A stretch of 33,148 nt of DNA. Origin: an uncultured Planctomycetales bacterium. Lineage in GTDB: Bacteria > Planctomycetota > Planctomycetia > Isosphaerales > Isosphaeraceae. The translations under genes were made by a program, and so were the position numbers. Shown here one piece after another: positions 16,753-24,930 of the stretch; the first letter of the stretch is position 1, and each line of letters starts with the position of its first letter. Under the pieces are notes generated by a model. It saw nothing but the letters and a program-made list of their open reading frames with translations, was not told the origin of the DNA and searched no databases. The DNA is taken from the NCBI GenBank assembly GCA_903926465.1, contig CAIYJE010000092.1, forward strand, positions 1 through 33,148. The letters run 5' to 3'.

Positions 16753-18060
16753 TTATCCCATACGTTCGATGATGAGGTGTGGTGGATCTACGGGCTTGGC
16801 TTCAATGGTGAACGCGGCCCGCAGCCTGGACAGAAGTGGTTCGTTTGCTTCCAGCGCTCGGCTTGCATGGACGGTGGCGAGCGAATCTCCCGTGGTCACC
16901 GAATCTCCCAGCTTTCGTTGCAGGATGACGCCCACCGAGTGGTCGATGATGGAATCGACCCGTTCTCGGCCTGCGCCTAGCATCATGCACACCAGACCAA
17001 TTTCACGGGCGGCAACCTGGGTCACGTACCCGCTGTGAGTGGCCTGAATTTCAACACGCACGGGGGCGCTTGGAAGCTTGCTGGTATCGTCAATCACGCC
17101 AACGTCTCCCCCTTGGGCTTCAACCACCCTTCGGAACCGTTCGAGCGCAGATCCATCATCCAGAGCACGAAGCGCTTGGAACCGGGCGTCGTCCAGGCTA
17201 GGTGCCAGTTTGGCCAGTAGGACCATCTCTGCGGCGAGTTCAACCGAAAGTGCGACCAGATCTGGTGGACCGCCGCCGCGCAAGCATTCCACACACTCGG
17301 CCAGTTCCAGTGCGTTGCCAACCGCGTTCCCCAGCGGTTGGTCCATTCTTGTCAGCAGTGTTAGAACCGGGGTGCCGAGCTCTCGACAGATCTCGGTGAT
17401 GGTCTGGGCGAGTTCGCGAGCATCTTCGAGCCGAGGCAAGAAGGCGCCGTCGCCGGTTTTCACATCAAGAACGAGACCGTCGATCCCCTCGGCCAGTTTT
17501 TTGGAGAGGATCGAAGAGGTGATAAGGGGGATTGACTCAACGGTGGCCGTGGCGTCTCGCAGGGAGTAGAGCGTGCGGTCCGCGGGGGCAATGTCGTTGG
17601 TCTGGCCAACGAGTACCAATCCACACTCACGCAAGACTTCTTTCATGCGAGGGACAGGAAGCCGCAACTTGAAGCCGGAAATCGACTCCAGCTTGTCCAG
17701 GGTGCCGCCGGTATGTCCCAGGCCACGTCCGGAGACCATGGGCACAAAAACCCCGCAGGCCGCTGCAATTGGTGCGAGGATGAGCGATGTTTTGTCTCCC
17801 ACGCCACCGGTGCTGTGCTTGTCGATTTTGGGGCCAGGGATGTCTGAGAAGTTCAGCACCTGCCCCGAGTGCATCATGGCGCTGGTGAGCGCAGCGGTCT
17901 CGCTGCGGTTCAGGCCGCGCCAGAAGATGGCCATGAGCAGGGCCGACCACTGATAATCTGGCACGGCACCGGTACCGATCCCCTGAACCAGTTCCTGGAT
18001 CTCGGCTGGGGTCAGGCTACCCCCGTCTCGCTTTCGTCGGATCAGATCGACTGTGCGCAC
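16753..18060 (-). CDS. pdp: Pyrimidine-nucleoside (thymidine) phosphorylase
   Basis: 435 residues, the length of Bacillus-type pyrimidine-nucleoside phosphorylase. It splits uridine/thymidine with phosphate to base and sugar-1-phosphate. The start is GTG at 18058-18060 with GGGAG 8 bases upstream. The N-terminal helical domain begins MRTVDLIRRKRDGGSLTP. The glycine-rich phosphate site KHSTGGVGDKTSL, MVSGRGLGHTGGTLDKLES, LDVKTGDGAFLP and MDQPLGNAVGNALE are all present. The gene is 26 bases downstream of upp, whose enzyme uses the uracil released. deoA (thymidine phosphorylase) is the alternative name; sequence motifs do not separate the two firmly. Confidence 0.92.
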   Translation of the reverse strand: MRTVDLIRRKRDGGSLTPAEIQELVQGIGTGAVPDYQWSALLMAIFWRGLNRSETAALTSAMMHSGQVLNFSDIPGPKIDKHSTGGVGDKTSLILAPIAAACGVFVPMVSGRGLGHTGGTLDKLESISGFKLRLPVPRMKEVLRECGLVLVGQTNDIAPADRTLYSLRDATATVESIPLITSSILSKKLAEGIDGLVLDVKTGDGAFLPRLEDARELAQTITEICRELGTPVLTLLTRMDQPLGNAVGNALELAECVECLRGGGPPDLVALSVELAAEMVLLAKLAPSLDDARFQALRALDDGSALERFRRVVEAQGGDVGVIDDTSKLPSAPVRVEIQATHSGYVTQVAAREIGLVCMMLGAGRERVDSIIDHSVGVILQRKLGDSVTTGDSLATVHASRALEANEPLLSRLRAAFTIEAKPVDPPHLIIERMG

Positions 18061-18086
18061 GAGCTAGCTCCCTGGGTGTCGAGAAT

Positions 18087-18725
18087 TTAGATTAAGTTCG
18101 GGTCGGTGGCAAACTGGCGATCACCGGCATCGCCCAGGCCTGGCACAATATACCCAACCTCGTTCAGGCGGTCATCGAGCGCAGCTGTGAAGATGGGGAC
18201 GTCCGGCATCTGGGTTCGCATCCGTTCAACCCCTTCCGGAGCCGCCAGAATGGAGAGCAGGCGGATTCGTTCGATGCCAGACTTGCGCAATAATTCACAG
18301 GCTCGAACCGCCGATCCGCCGGTGGCCAGCATCGGGTCCACCAGCAGAGCTAAGGTCGAGTTGGCTCGGTGCGGTAGTCGGTTGTAGTAGGTCTTGGGTT
18401 CCAGCGTGGTTTCATCTCGGTACAGCCCCACGTGCCAGACGCACGCTTCTGGAATCAGGTCCAGCAACCCCTCGGCCATGCCCAGCCCTGCGCGCAAGAT
18501 GGGAACCACGGCCACGTTTTCGGCCAGCCGGTGGCCAGTGGTTTCTTTGAGGGGCGTACGAACCGGCTCTGTTCGGAGTGGCAGGTCGCTGGTGGCCTCG
18601 TGGCCAAGCAGTACGGCCAGCATTCGGATCAACTGGCGAAATTCGGCGGGTGACGTTCGTTCGTCACGCAATCTCGAAACTTTGCTTTGGATCAACGGAT
18701 GGGTTGAAACGTGGAGCCCGGTCAT
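18087..18725 (-). CDS. upp: Uracil phosphoribosyltransferase
   Basis: 212 residues from the ATG at 18723-18725; a TTG two codons upstream is less likely. It converts uracil plus PRPP to UMP. The PRPP-binding loop is LLVDPMLATGGSA, and the uracil-binding signature YIVPGLGDAGDRQFAT near the C-terminus is intact. RAGLGMAEGLLDLIP and GLYRDETTLEPKTYYNRLP are further family blocks. GGAAAGAAG upstream is the probable ribosome binding site. It is the first gene of the upp-pdp-punA salvage operon, reading away from the metallo-beta-lactamase operon. Confidence 0.95.
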   Translation of the reverse strand: MTGLHVSTHPLIQSKVSRLRDERTSPAEFRQLIRMLAVLLGHEATSDLPLRTEPVRTPLKETTGHRLAENVAVVPILRAGLGMAEGLLDLIPEACVWHVGLYRDETTLEPKTYYNRLPHRANSTLALLVDPMLATGGSAVRACELLRKSGIERIRLLSILAAPEGVERMRTQMPDVPIFTAALDDRLNEVGYIVPGLGDAGDRQFATDPNLI

Positions 18726-18806
18726 GGTCAATCTTCTTTCCGTGAGAGCCCAACAGGTTCGCGAGGCAAACGCAAAGATTGTGATGGGCGGGCCTCAACT
18801 TATTCC

Positions 18807-18835
18807 TTGTAATCACCCTGGGCGGTGTCATGCAA
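18807..18835 (-). promoter_or_regulatory. Candidate promoter of the upp-pdp-punA operon
   Basis: On the minus strand TTGCAT (18835-18830) and TTACAA (18812-18807) are 17 bases apart, about 80 bases before the upp start. Spacing is ideal and the -35 is fair. The -10 is weak. This was found by eye only. Confidence 0.3.
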
Positions 18836-18900
18836 GCCAGCAGCCATCAGGATGCCGGGAACAGTTGGCACGTTCGGTGGGATCTTTGGAGATGGTGCGG

Positions 18901-18936
18901 TTGTGATGGGCTTTGTTGTTCGGTTAAACTGTTAAC
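18901..18936 (+). promoter_or_regulatory. Candidate promoter with overlapping GTTAA-ACTG-TTAAC palindrome
   Basis: TTGTGA (18901-18906) and TAAACT (18925-18930) are 18 bases apart and lie about 50 bases before the metallo-beta-lactamase gene. The -10 sits in the inverted repeat GTTAA-ACTG-TTAAC (18923-18936), which could be a repressor operator. Both readings rest on pattern alone. Confidence 0.35.
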
Positions 18937-18982
18937 TCAAGGTCGACGGAGGTCACCATAGTACTTGCGGGGAACCTGCAGG

Positions 18983-19909
18983 ATGCGATTCTCGGTTCTC
19001 GCCAGTGGTTCGCGTGGTAATGCTGCTCTTGTGCGTTCTGATGGCCCAGCGTTGCTGATTGATCTGGGTGTCAGCCCTCGGTTGCTGGAATCCAGGCGAG
19101 GCGAACTCGGTGCGTCTGGTCATCCTATTGCTGCCGCATTGCTCACACATACCCATTCAGACCATGTGGATGACGCGGCGTTACGCTGGCTGGGCCAGCA
19201 GAGCATTGTTTTTTACTGCCATGAGGCGCATCGCTCAAAGCTTTCGCGTTTGACAGGATTCCAAGAGCTTGATGCCAAAGGGCTTGTGCGTCACTACGAC
19301 CAGCGGCCCTGGCTTGCGCCAAACGGGATGCAAGTGGAGGCAATTCCTCTGAGCCATGATGACCACCCCACATTTGGTTTCAGGATCGAGGCGCGGAATC
19401 GGCAGGCCGTGCGCAAGGTGAGGTCCGTTGGGTATGTGGCGGATACCGGTATCTGGACCGAGCAAACCGTGGAAGCCCTTCTCGATGTGGATGTGCTGGG
19501 TGTTGAGTTCAACCATGATGTTGGGTTGCAGCAGAACTCCACTCGGCCGGCGTTTCTGATTGGACGGGTACTTGGTCGGCGTGGGCACCTGTCCAACGAT
19601 CAAGGCGGAGAACTCATTGAGGCGGTTGTGGAACGGAGCGGCCGGCGTGGGCTTCAGGCCGTGGTGTTATTGCACCTGAGCCAAGACTGCAACCACCCAG
19701 AGTTGGCCCGCTCTGCTGCGGTTGCCGCGTTGCGAAGGGCTGGGCACCGGGCCAAAGTGCTGGTGGCGACCCAGGATGCCCCCTTGGAATATGGTGGAGT
19801 GTCAGGTCAGGCTGGAAGCCGGGCGGTTCGCAGCGGTGCTCGAACGGCCCGTGTGGTAAGCCAGGTCGTGGCTGGGAGGGTGGACCATGGCCGACTATTT
19901 CCTGAGTGA
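18983..19909 (+). CDS. Metallo-beta-lactamase-fold hydrolase (YycJ/WalJ-like)
   Basis: 308 residues from the ATG at 18983, with GGGGA at 18969-18973. A TTG six codons earlier is a weaker start. The metal-binding motif HTHSDH is at residues 56-61. The opening MRFSVLASGSRGNAALV is typical of the YycJ/WalJ group of exonuclease-like MBL proteins. SHDDHPTFGFRIE, YVADTGIW and the later HLSQDCNHPE supply the other expected metal ligands. The C-terminal 35 residues are a basic, low-complexity extension. The gene overlaps the next by 23 bases, indicating translational coupling. The substrate is unknown; nucleic acid processing is the family-level expectation. Confidence 0.85.
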   Translation: MRFSVLASGSRGNAALVRSDGPALLIDLGVSPRLLESRRGELGASGHPIAAALLTHTHSDHVDDAALRWLGQQSIVFYCHEAHRSKLSRLTGFQELDAKGLVRHYDQRPWLAPNGMQVEAIPLSHDDHPTFGFRIEARNRQAVRKVRSVGYVADTGIWTEQTVEALLDVDVLGVEFNHDVGLQQNSTRPAFLIGRVLGRRGHLSNDQGGELIEAVVERSGRRGLQAVVLLHLSQDCNHPELARSAAVAALRRAGHRAKVLVATQDAPLEYGGVSGQAGSRAVRSGARTARVVSQVVAGRVDHGRLFPE

Positions 19910-20648
19910 CATCCACCTGTGTCTCGACTGGCCCGATCGCGATCGTCGCTTGATTCAGTTCCTTGAGCAACTCGACTCAAGTGACCGTGTGTTTATTGTG
20001 GGTGATTTGTGCGATTTCTGGTTTGCCGCACAGGAACGGAACCGGCCAGACGCAATCACTCCGGGCCTGGCCAAACTCCGTGAGTTTGTCGAGCAGGGTG
20101 GAACCCTGGTTCTGCTGCTCGGAAATCACGACGCGTGGCTGGGTGATTTTTATCAGAAGCAGGTGGGCCTACCAATCAGAGGTGAACCGCTCGAAGTGGA
20201 TTCGTTCGGTCTAAAAATAAGGCTCGAACATGGGCACCGCAACAAAGCCAAACCGGTCTGGAAAGCCTGGCTGGAAGGGCACACGTTTTTTCGGATCTAT
20301 TCCGCGCTACCGACACCAATCGCCAGACTGGCCCAGCGAACGCTGGAAAAGGTCAATGCCCGAGGCCGGAAGAAGGCGGATCGCGAGATGATTGCCGCCT
20401 ACGAAGCATTTTCCGATCGACTTCAACCTGCGCCAGATATTGCCACTTTTGGGCATGTTCATGAGGTGCATGTGGCGCACCTGAACGCGACCCGTGTCGT
20501 GGTACTGGGTGATTGGTTTGAGCGGTCCAATTATTTGCGAGTGGATAGCCAAGGGGCCAAGCATCTCTCGCTTCCAGATGTCATGGCCGTTCCTGGCACG
20601 CCCGTTGTGCCCCCCATCGCCGCTCAGAATTCGTTGAGTTTGTCATGA
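19887..20648 (+). CDS. LpxH-like metallophosphoesterase (UDP-2,3-diacylglucosamine hydrolase family)
   Basis: 253 residues. The start ATG at 19887 lies inside the preceding gene and has GGGAGGGTGG upstream. All calcineurin-like metal motifs are present: SDIH (Asp8, His10), GDLCDFW (Asp40), GNHDAW (Asn80, His81), EHGH (His115, His117) and GHVHE near residue 190. The overall pattern matches LpxH-type enzymes, which cleave UDP-2,3-diacylglucosamine to lipid X in lipid A synthesis. No other lpx gene is nearby, so the substrate is uncertain. It overlaps the next gene by four bases (ATGA). Confidence 0.8.
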   Translation: MADYFLSDIHLCLDWPDRDRRLIQFLEQLDSSDRVFIVGDLCDFWFAAQERNRPDAITPGLAKLREFVEQGGTLVLLLGNHDAWLGDFYQKQVGLPIRGEPLEVDSFGLKIRLEHGHRNKAKPVWKAWLEGHTFFRIYSALPTPIARLAQRTLEKVNARGRKKADREMIAAYEAFSDRLQPAPDIATFGHVHEVHVAHLNATRVVVLGDWFERSNYLRVDSQGAKHLSLPDVMAVPGTPVVPPIAAQNSLSLS

Positions 20649-21286
20649 GTAAAATTGATCACCACCTGCACACCACCCGCTACTCTCCCGATAGTTCCAT
20701 TGATCCCTACGACCTGCTGGAGAAAGCGGTCGAACTGAAGCTCAACGGCGTCGTGATCACCGAGCACGATGAACAATGGCCGGCCGATGAGCTTGCGGAA
20801 CTTCAGAGCCACCGCCCCGAGTTGCTGGTGCTCAGCGGCGTGGAAGTCTCTGCGCGAGAAGGGCACTTTCTGGTTTACGGCTTACCGGATCTCAACGAAG
20901 TTCAGCCTGGAATCCTGCTCAGAGACTTGCTGGCCGTGGTTCACGCGTACAACGCGGCCATTGTGGGCGCCCATCCGTTTCGGTGGGGGCAAGACTTCAC
21001 GCAGATCGTGACCGATCATGGGCCGGTTTTTGATGGGCTCGAACTGGTCAGCAACAACGTAACACCTGAGACGCGCTCGGACACGGCCCACCTGCTTCAG
21101 AGTTATCCGACGATCGGTGCCACCGGTTCAAGCGATGCACACCAGCGCAGCACAATCGGTTGCTATTACACGCACTTTGAAGCCGACATTCGATCAATGG
21201 CGGACTTCGTCAGGGCCTTGAAATCTCGACGATTCCGGCCCGGTTACCAGCCCGACGGGCCTCTGTCTAGTGGGCCAGTGGAGTGA
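20645..21286 (+). CDS. PHP-domain phosphoesterase-like protein
   Basis: 213 residues. The start ATG overlaps the preceding stop (ATGA). The PHP metal-binding motifs are in order: DHHLHTTRYSPDS at the N-terminus (His7, His9), VVITEHDEQW, SGVEVSAREGHFLVYG, GAHPFRWGQ and GSSDAHQRSTIG. These are the trinuclear metal ligands of histidinol-phosphatase/polymerase-associated PHP proteins. The short length and lack of extra domains fit stand-alone PHP hydrolases, whose substrates vary (nucleotides, phosphoesters). It is the third hydrolase of a tightly overlapping trio, so the three products probably work in one process or are co-regulated. Confidence 0.85.
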   Translation: MSKIDHHLHTTRYSPDSSIDPYDLLEKAVELKLNGVVITEHDEQWPADELAELQSHRPELLVLSGVEVSAREGHFLVYGLPDLNEVQPGILLRDLLAVVHAYNAAIVGAHPFRWGQDFTQIVTDHGPVFDGLELVSNNVTPETRSDTAHLLQSYPTIGATGSSDAHQRSTIGCYYTHFEADIRSMADFVRALKSRRFRPGYQPDGPLSSGPVE

Positions 21287-21392
21287 GAGCCGTCGCGAGT
21301 TATGGTGAGCCCCGTTAGGGTGCCATCATGTACTTGTGTGTAAAAGCGTTCAATCTTTTCTATTCTCCTGAGTTTCCTTGAGGGTTCTGGCC

Positions 21393-23390
21393 TCAGGATC
21401 GATTCAGATAATGCGCCAGGATTTGCTGGTTGACCTGGGTGTTTTGCGCGTTGAAGTAAGACTGGTGTGCAAGACCTGGCTGATACTCTTGAGCGTCTGG
21501 AACGCAGAGGGTCGGGTATTCGACATCAACCTGAAACGGATGGTTCTGGATCTGGCCGCCGATCGGGTCGCCCTGGGCGTTCAGGTTCAGCCATCGGCTC
21601 ACAACGGTGGGTCTGGAACCGTCCTGGTTTTGTGGTAAAAGCCGCTGGCCAATGGGGAAAAGCGAGAGCGCCGCACCCAGCGTAAAGAAATTGCGGACCC
21701 GGCCCGAACCAGTACCTGGATCTAGCGAGCGGAGCCCTTCATAGGCGATAACGCTCCCGCATCCATGGGCAATCAGATCAACCTGGCAGCCCCCCTTGAG
21801 CAGTGGCTCCACGACCTGTTGAAAGCCGTTAAGAACTAGAATTCGCAGCTGATCATCGAACAGGTATCCAGCAAGCTCCATCAGGGCGTCGCCCGCCAGG
21901 TGAGGTAAACCGTTCTCGCTGGAGTTGGTCATGGCGTTAGCAGAGACCAGAGTTGGATTGCAGAAAGTTGGGCCGGCATTCCTGGCATTTCGACCAATCC
22001 GATCTTCGAGCGCGCCCCTGACCCGCGCCATCCATTCTTGCCTGCTCGATAGATTCCCCGGCGGTGTGGAGTCGTTTGTCCCATGCTGGTTCCAAAGAAA
22101 CTCGCGGCGAGTCTCTGGCCCACCGTTGCCATACGCGCTGGTGTAAGGCTGGAGAGCGGCCCACCAGCGATCAGAGAATCCTGGAGTCTGGGCACCAATG
22201 TCTGGAACATAGATCAGACAGCGGCCGGGTACTTGAGCAGGTTCCAGGCGGGGAGCCTGGGCTGGAGCATGCAGCGCGGCCTCCATCAGATCTGCGACCC
22301 GATTCTTCAGCCTGGTGGGCAATCCGTTTTCGGGGCTGGAGATCCAGTGAAGAACGGCGGCTACGGCCTCGGCATCGGTCGGCCCGGCGGCGGGGTCTTG
22401 GATGAGCGAGGGAATTGGCCTGAGTGTGAGTGGGGCCAGCACGTGGCTTGGTTTGGCTGGGCCATTTTCTGGTTTTTGGAAAAGCGGGCCTTTGAGATCT
22501 TGTGGCTCAAGCCTGGGTGCTTGATTGAATTGATCGTCGGCCAGGGCCTGCGTGATCAAGCTGATCAGGGACCGATGATCAATGCCCGGGCCGTGAACTC
22601 GCATGGTTTTGCAAAGCTGATAGGTGAAAACACCTCGGTGATCGTCTTCGAATTGAGCCTCAACGGCGGTCTGGTTCTGGCCACAGGCCGTGAGGATGAC
22701 CTGATCAGAACCAACGGCCGTTCGAGGGTTGGCCGTCGTTCTGGAGGCCCGTTTGATGGCCAGCGCTCTGGTTTTTTCCTGAATCGCCACGGGGGGTTCA
22801 ATAAAGCGTGTCCCAACCGCATCCGGTCCGTCGGGGTCGATGGCACTGGCGGCAAGTTCCGGGGTCAGTTCTTGTCCCTGGGCCGCGGCACGCCTCAACG
22901 TGCTTGGTACTTCCAGGCGAATTGGCTCGCCGGTGGCTGGTGAGAGCACCAACCGTGTGCCGTTACCGCTGTGACAGAGGTCCAGAATCAGAATCACTCG
23001 GACCCCTTCGGGTCGGATGTTGATCCAGCGATGCAAATCGGCATGGGTGAGAAAAGTTGCCGGATCTTTGAAATCAAGATCATGGAGGCAAAGGATCTGG
23101 GCCCTTGCATCGGGCTCGTTTCCCTCGCTATCCGCCACATACGACCCGCACCCCGCGAAGTAGAAAAAGACCTCGTCACCGGGCCTGGTATTGGCGTATA
23201 GCCATTTGAGTTGCTTGTTCAGTTCCTGGCCGGTTGCGCGTTCATCCAGCAGGGTTCTGACATTCCTGGGATCAAAAGCGAGTTGGTCCAGCAGGACCGC
23301 CTCAACATCCGCAACATCGTGAATACAGCCTCTGAGAGGCGGATACTTCTTGTATTCATTCACGCCAACCAGAAGCGCCTTGCTTGCCAT
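21393..23390 (-). CDS. Caspase-like (C14) protein fused to an alpha/beta-hydrolase-like domain, both catalytic sites altered
   Basis: 665 residues from the ATG at 23388-23390, chosen because GGAG lies 9 bases upstream and MASKALLVGVNEYKKYPPLRGC is the usual caspase-domain opening. In-frame ATG at 23405 and TTG at 23429 exist. The p20-like domain covers about residues 4-290: LRGCIHDVADVEAVL, VFFYFAGCGSY, VILILDLCHSG (Cys139), then ILTACGQNQTAVE. The catalytic His expected in (S)GHG is Cys81 (codon TGC at 23150-23148). The C-terminal part (about 390-665) looks like an alpha/beta hydrolase: CLIYVPDIG, then QVDLIAHGCGSVIAYEGL, where the nucleophile Ser is Gly543 (GGA at 21764-21762). No signal or membrane segment is seen. 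It lies 229 bases downstream of a rhomboid gene. It is either a pseudoenzyme/scaffold or uses altered chemistry. Confidence 0.85.
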   Translation of the reverse strand: MASKALLVGVNEYKKYPPLRGCIHDVADVEAVLLDQLAFDPRNVRTLLDERATGQELNKQLKWLYANTRPGDEVFFYFAGCGSYVADSEGNEPDARAQILCLHDLDFKDPATFLTHADLHRWINIRPEGVRVILILDLCHSGNGTRLVLSPATGEPIRLEVPSTLRRAAAQGQELTPELAASAIDPDGPDAVGTRFIEPPVAIQEKTRALAIKRASRTTANPRTAVGSDQVILTACGQNQTAVEAQFEDDHRGVFTYQLCKTMRVHGPGIDHRSLISLITQALADDQFNQAPRLEPQDLKGPLFQKPENGPAKPSHVLAPLTLRPIPSLIQDPAAGPTDAEAVAAVLHWISSPENGLPTRLKNRVADLMEAALHAPAQAPRLEPAQVPGRCLIYVPDIGAQTPGFSDRWWAALQPYTSAYGNGGPETRREFLWNQHGTNDSTPPGNLSSRQEWMARVRGALEDRIGRNARNAGPTFCNPTLVSANAMTNSSENGLPHLAGDALMELAGYLFDDQLRILVLNGFQQVVEPLLKGGCQVDLIAHGCGSVIAYEGLRSLDPGTGSGRVRNFFTLGAALSLFPIGQRLLPQNQDGSRPTVVSRWLNLNAQGDPIGGQIQNHPFQVDVEYPTLCVPDAQEYQPGLAHQSYFNAQNTQVNQQILAHYLNRS

Positions 23391-23522
23391 TTCGCCCAGC
23401 TCCATCCCGCCCGACAAGGTTCGCACCAACGGTGATTCCGCAAGTCCGTCGGTCGTTTTCGAGATCCTCCCCCGCGTGGGCGGCCAAAGGACGAACCAAT
23501 GTACCGACCATCACCTTTCTCA

Positions 23523-23537
23523 ATGAGGTTACCTCAT
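23523..23537. promoter_or_regulatory. Perfect 7-1-7 palindrome upstream of the caspase-like gene
   Basis: ATGAGGT-T-ACCTCAT is a perfect dyad 133 bases before the caspase-like start codon, in the 229-base gap after the rhomboid gene. Size and symmetry fit an operator for a dimeric regulator. The regulator is unknown, and chance is possible. Confidence 0.4.
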
Positions 23538-23619
23538 CGGCTGGCGGGGCCATAGAGTTTCCCTGGATTTCCTAGATTTTGCCTTGGGGTCAAATCAGGC
23601 CAAAACCAGGCATCGGGGT

Positions 23620-24930
23620 TCAAGAGGGGGCCGTCTGAACCGCTGGTTGGCCAGGCGCTTCATGCTGCTCAACGGCTGGCGGCTGCTGTTCTGGTTGAGT
23701 TGCGGGCGAATTCCCGCCCCTGGGAAGAAGAGGAGCATTGGGTTGAGACGCGTTGGGGGGCGTTCCAAGAGTGGATCGAACGCCCATTCGAAGGCACTGG
23801 TGCTGGTGGTTGGCAAGGTTCTGGCGCAGCTCTTGCTCAACCCGCTGGACGACCTGTGGCTCAAGCATCCGGAACAGTGAGATCTGGTTGGGTGTTAACC
23901 GAGAAGTCAGGCCAATCTCGGCCAGCTTGCGCCAGTAAGCCAGAACCCCGGTGGGATCCTTGGCCAGAGCATGGGTTTCTTCGTCGAGCGAGTCGACCTG
24001 CTTCAAGGCGGTGGCCAAGGTGGTACGTTCACGTTCCAGCTCAGCGAACGCGCGATCGCCTGGCTGGGCGGTGGTGGTGATGGGGGAAGCTGCCAGGCGG
24101 AGGACCAGAGGTTGGGCGACCACGGTGCGGACCAGTTGCTGACGCAATTGATAATCTTGCTGAGCCATGCGGGCAAGCTGCGCCAGATCATTTCGGTTGG
24201 ACGACATTTGACCGAAGATACTGCCAATGCCCACCAGCAGCGCGAGGGCACCAAGCAGGATTGATGTTTTGCGAGCCTGAAATCGAACCAAGAGTGGGTC
24301 GGCCAGGCCGACCAGCACCCCGGTAACTGCCCCACAGGCATGAACCAGGTTGTCCACGTGCGGGATGATCATTCCCATCGCACCGATCAGAATCAACTGG
24401 ATTCCCATCTGCCCCAGAATGTAGTCACCAAACCGCGACCGCTGCCGCCAGCCCACAATGGCAATAAGCGCGATCATTCCGCAAATGACGCCCGAACCGC
24501 CTCCACTCTGGGTGATGGCACTCTGGCCGAAGATCGGCCTGAGAAATGTGGCCATCAGGTTACTAACAATTCCCAGTACCGCGTAAAGTAGAGCAAATGT
24601 GCCGCTGCCGTACCACGGCTCAATCACCCGGCCAAGCTGGTAAAAGACGATCGTATTGATCACCAGGTGGACCAGGCTGAAATGGATGAAGGTGGCCGTT
24701 AACGTGCGTTGCCACTGCCCGCTCAGAACCGCCTCGGTGCTCAAGCTGCCGAACTGGGAAGAAACTCCCGGCTGGATGCCGCCTGAGATCCAGTTGCCGC
24801 CTTCGGCATGGAGCTTTCCCTGCGTCCACGCCATCAAGACGTAAACCACAACCCATGCGATGGCAATGACTACGGTTACCGGCGCGTACTCTTTTTCGCT
24901 CGATTCGCTGGGTGGAGCGAGTTCACTCAT
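23620..24930 (-). CDS. Rhomboid-family intramembrane serine protease with cytoplasmic C-terminal extension
   Basis: 436 residues from the ATG at 24928-24930. An ATG nine codons upstream overlaps the previous gene further. The membrane domain spans about residues 15-245. TM2 holds the His/Asn cluster (IHFSLVHLVINTIVFYQLGR, with His83, His88, Asn92). The catalytic Ser146 is in SGGGSGVICGM, and the catalytic His197 is in NLVHACGAVTG. All rhomboid essentials are therefore kept. The last 190 residues are soluble: an amphipathic, partly coiled-coil region (QQDYQLRQQLV, FAELERERTTLATALKQ), then a Pro/Gln/Ala-rich tail. The gene overlaps the DUF1802 gene by 8 bases, so the two are co-translated. The substrate is unknown; the nearby caspase-like protein has no membrane segment of its own. 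Confidence 0.88.
   Translation of the reverse strand: MSELAPPSESSEKEYAPVTVVIAIAWVVVYVLMAWTQGKLHAEGGNWISGGIQPGVSSQFGSLSTEAVLSGQWQRTLTATFIHFSLVHLVINTIVFYQLGRVIEPWYGSGTFALLYAVLGIVSNLMATFLRPIFGQSAITQSGGGSGVICGMIALIAIVGWRQRSRFGDYILGQMGIQLILIGAMGMIIPHVDNLVHACGAVTGVLVGLADPLLVRFQARKTSILLGALALLVGIGSIFGQMSSNRNDLAQLARMAQQDYQLRQQLVRTVVAQPLVLRLAASPITTTAQPGDRAFAELERERTTLATALKQVDSLDEETHALAKDPTGVLAYWRKLAEIGLTSRLTPNQISLFRMLEPQVVQRVEQELRQNLANHQHQCLRMGVRSTLGTPPNASQPNAPLLPRGGNSPATQPEQQPPAVEQHEAPGQPAVQTAPS

Noticed and set aside
21366-21397. TCCTGAG / CTCAGGA inverted repeat at the convergent end of the PHP and caspase-like genes
   Set aside because: The arms are short, the loop is 18 bases and no T-run follows, so it is not convincing as a terminator.
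23356-23553. 65-residue minus-strand open frame upstream of the caspase-like gene
   Set aside because: It overlaps the caspase start in another frame, has no family likeness, and its composition is that of a shadow frame.
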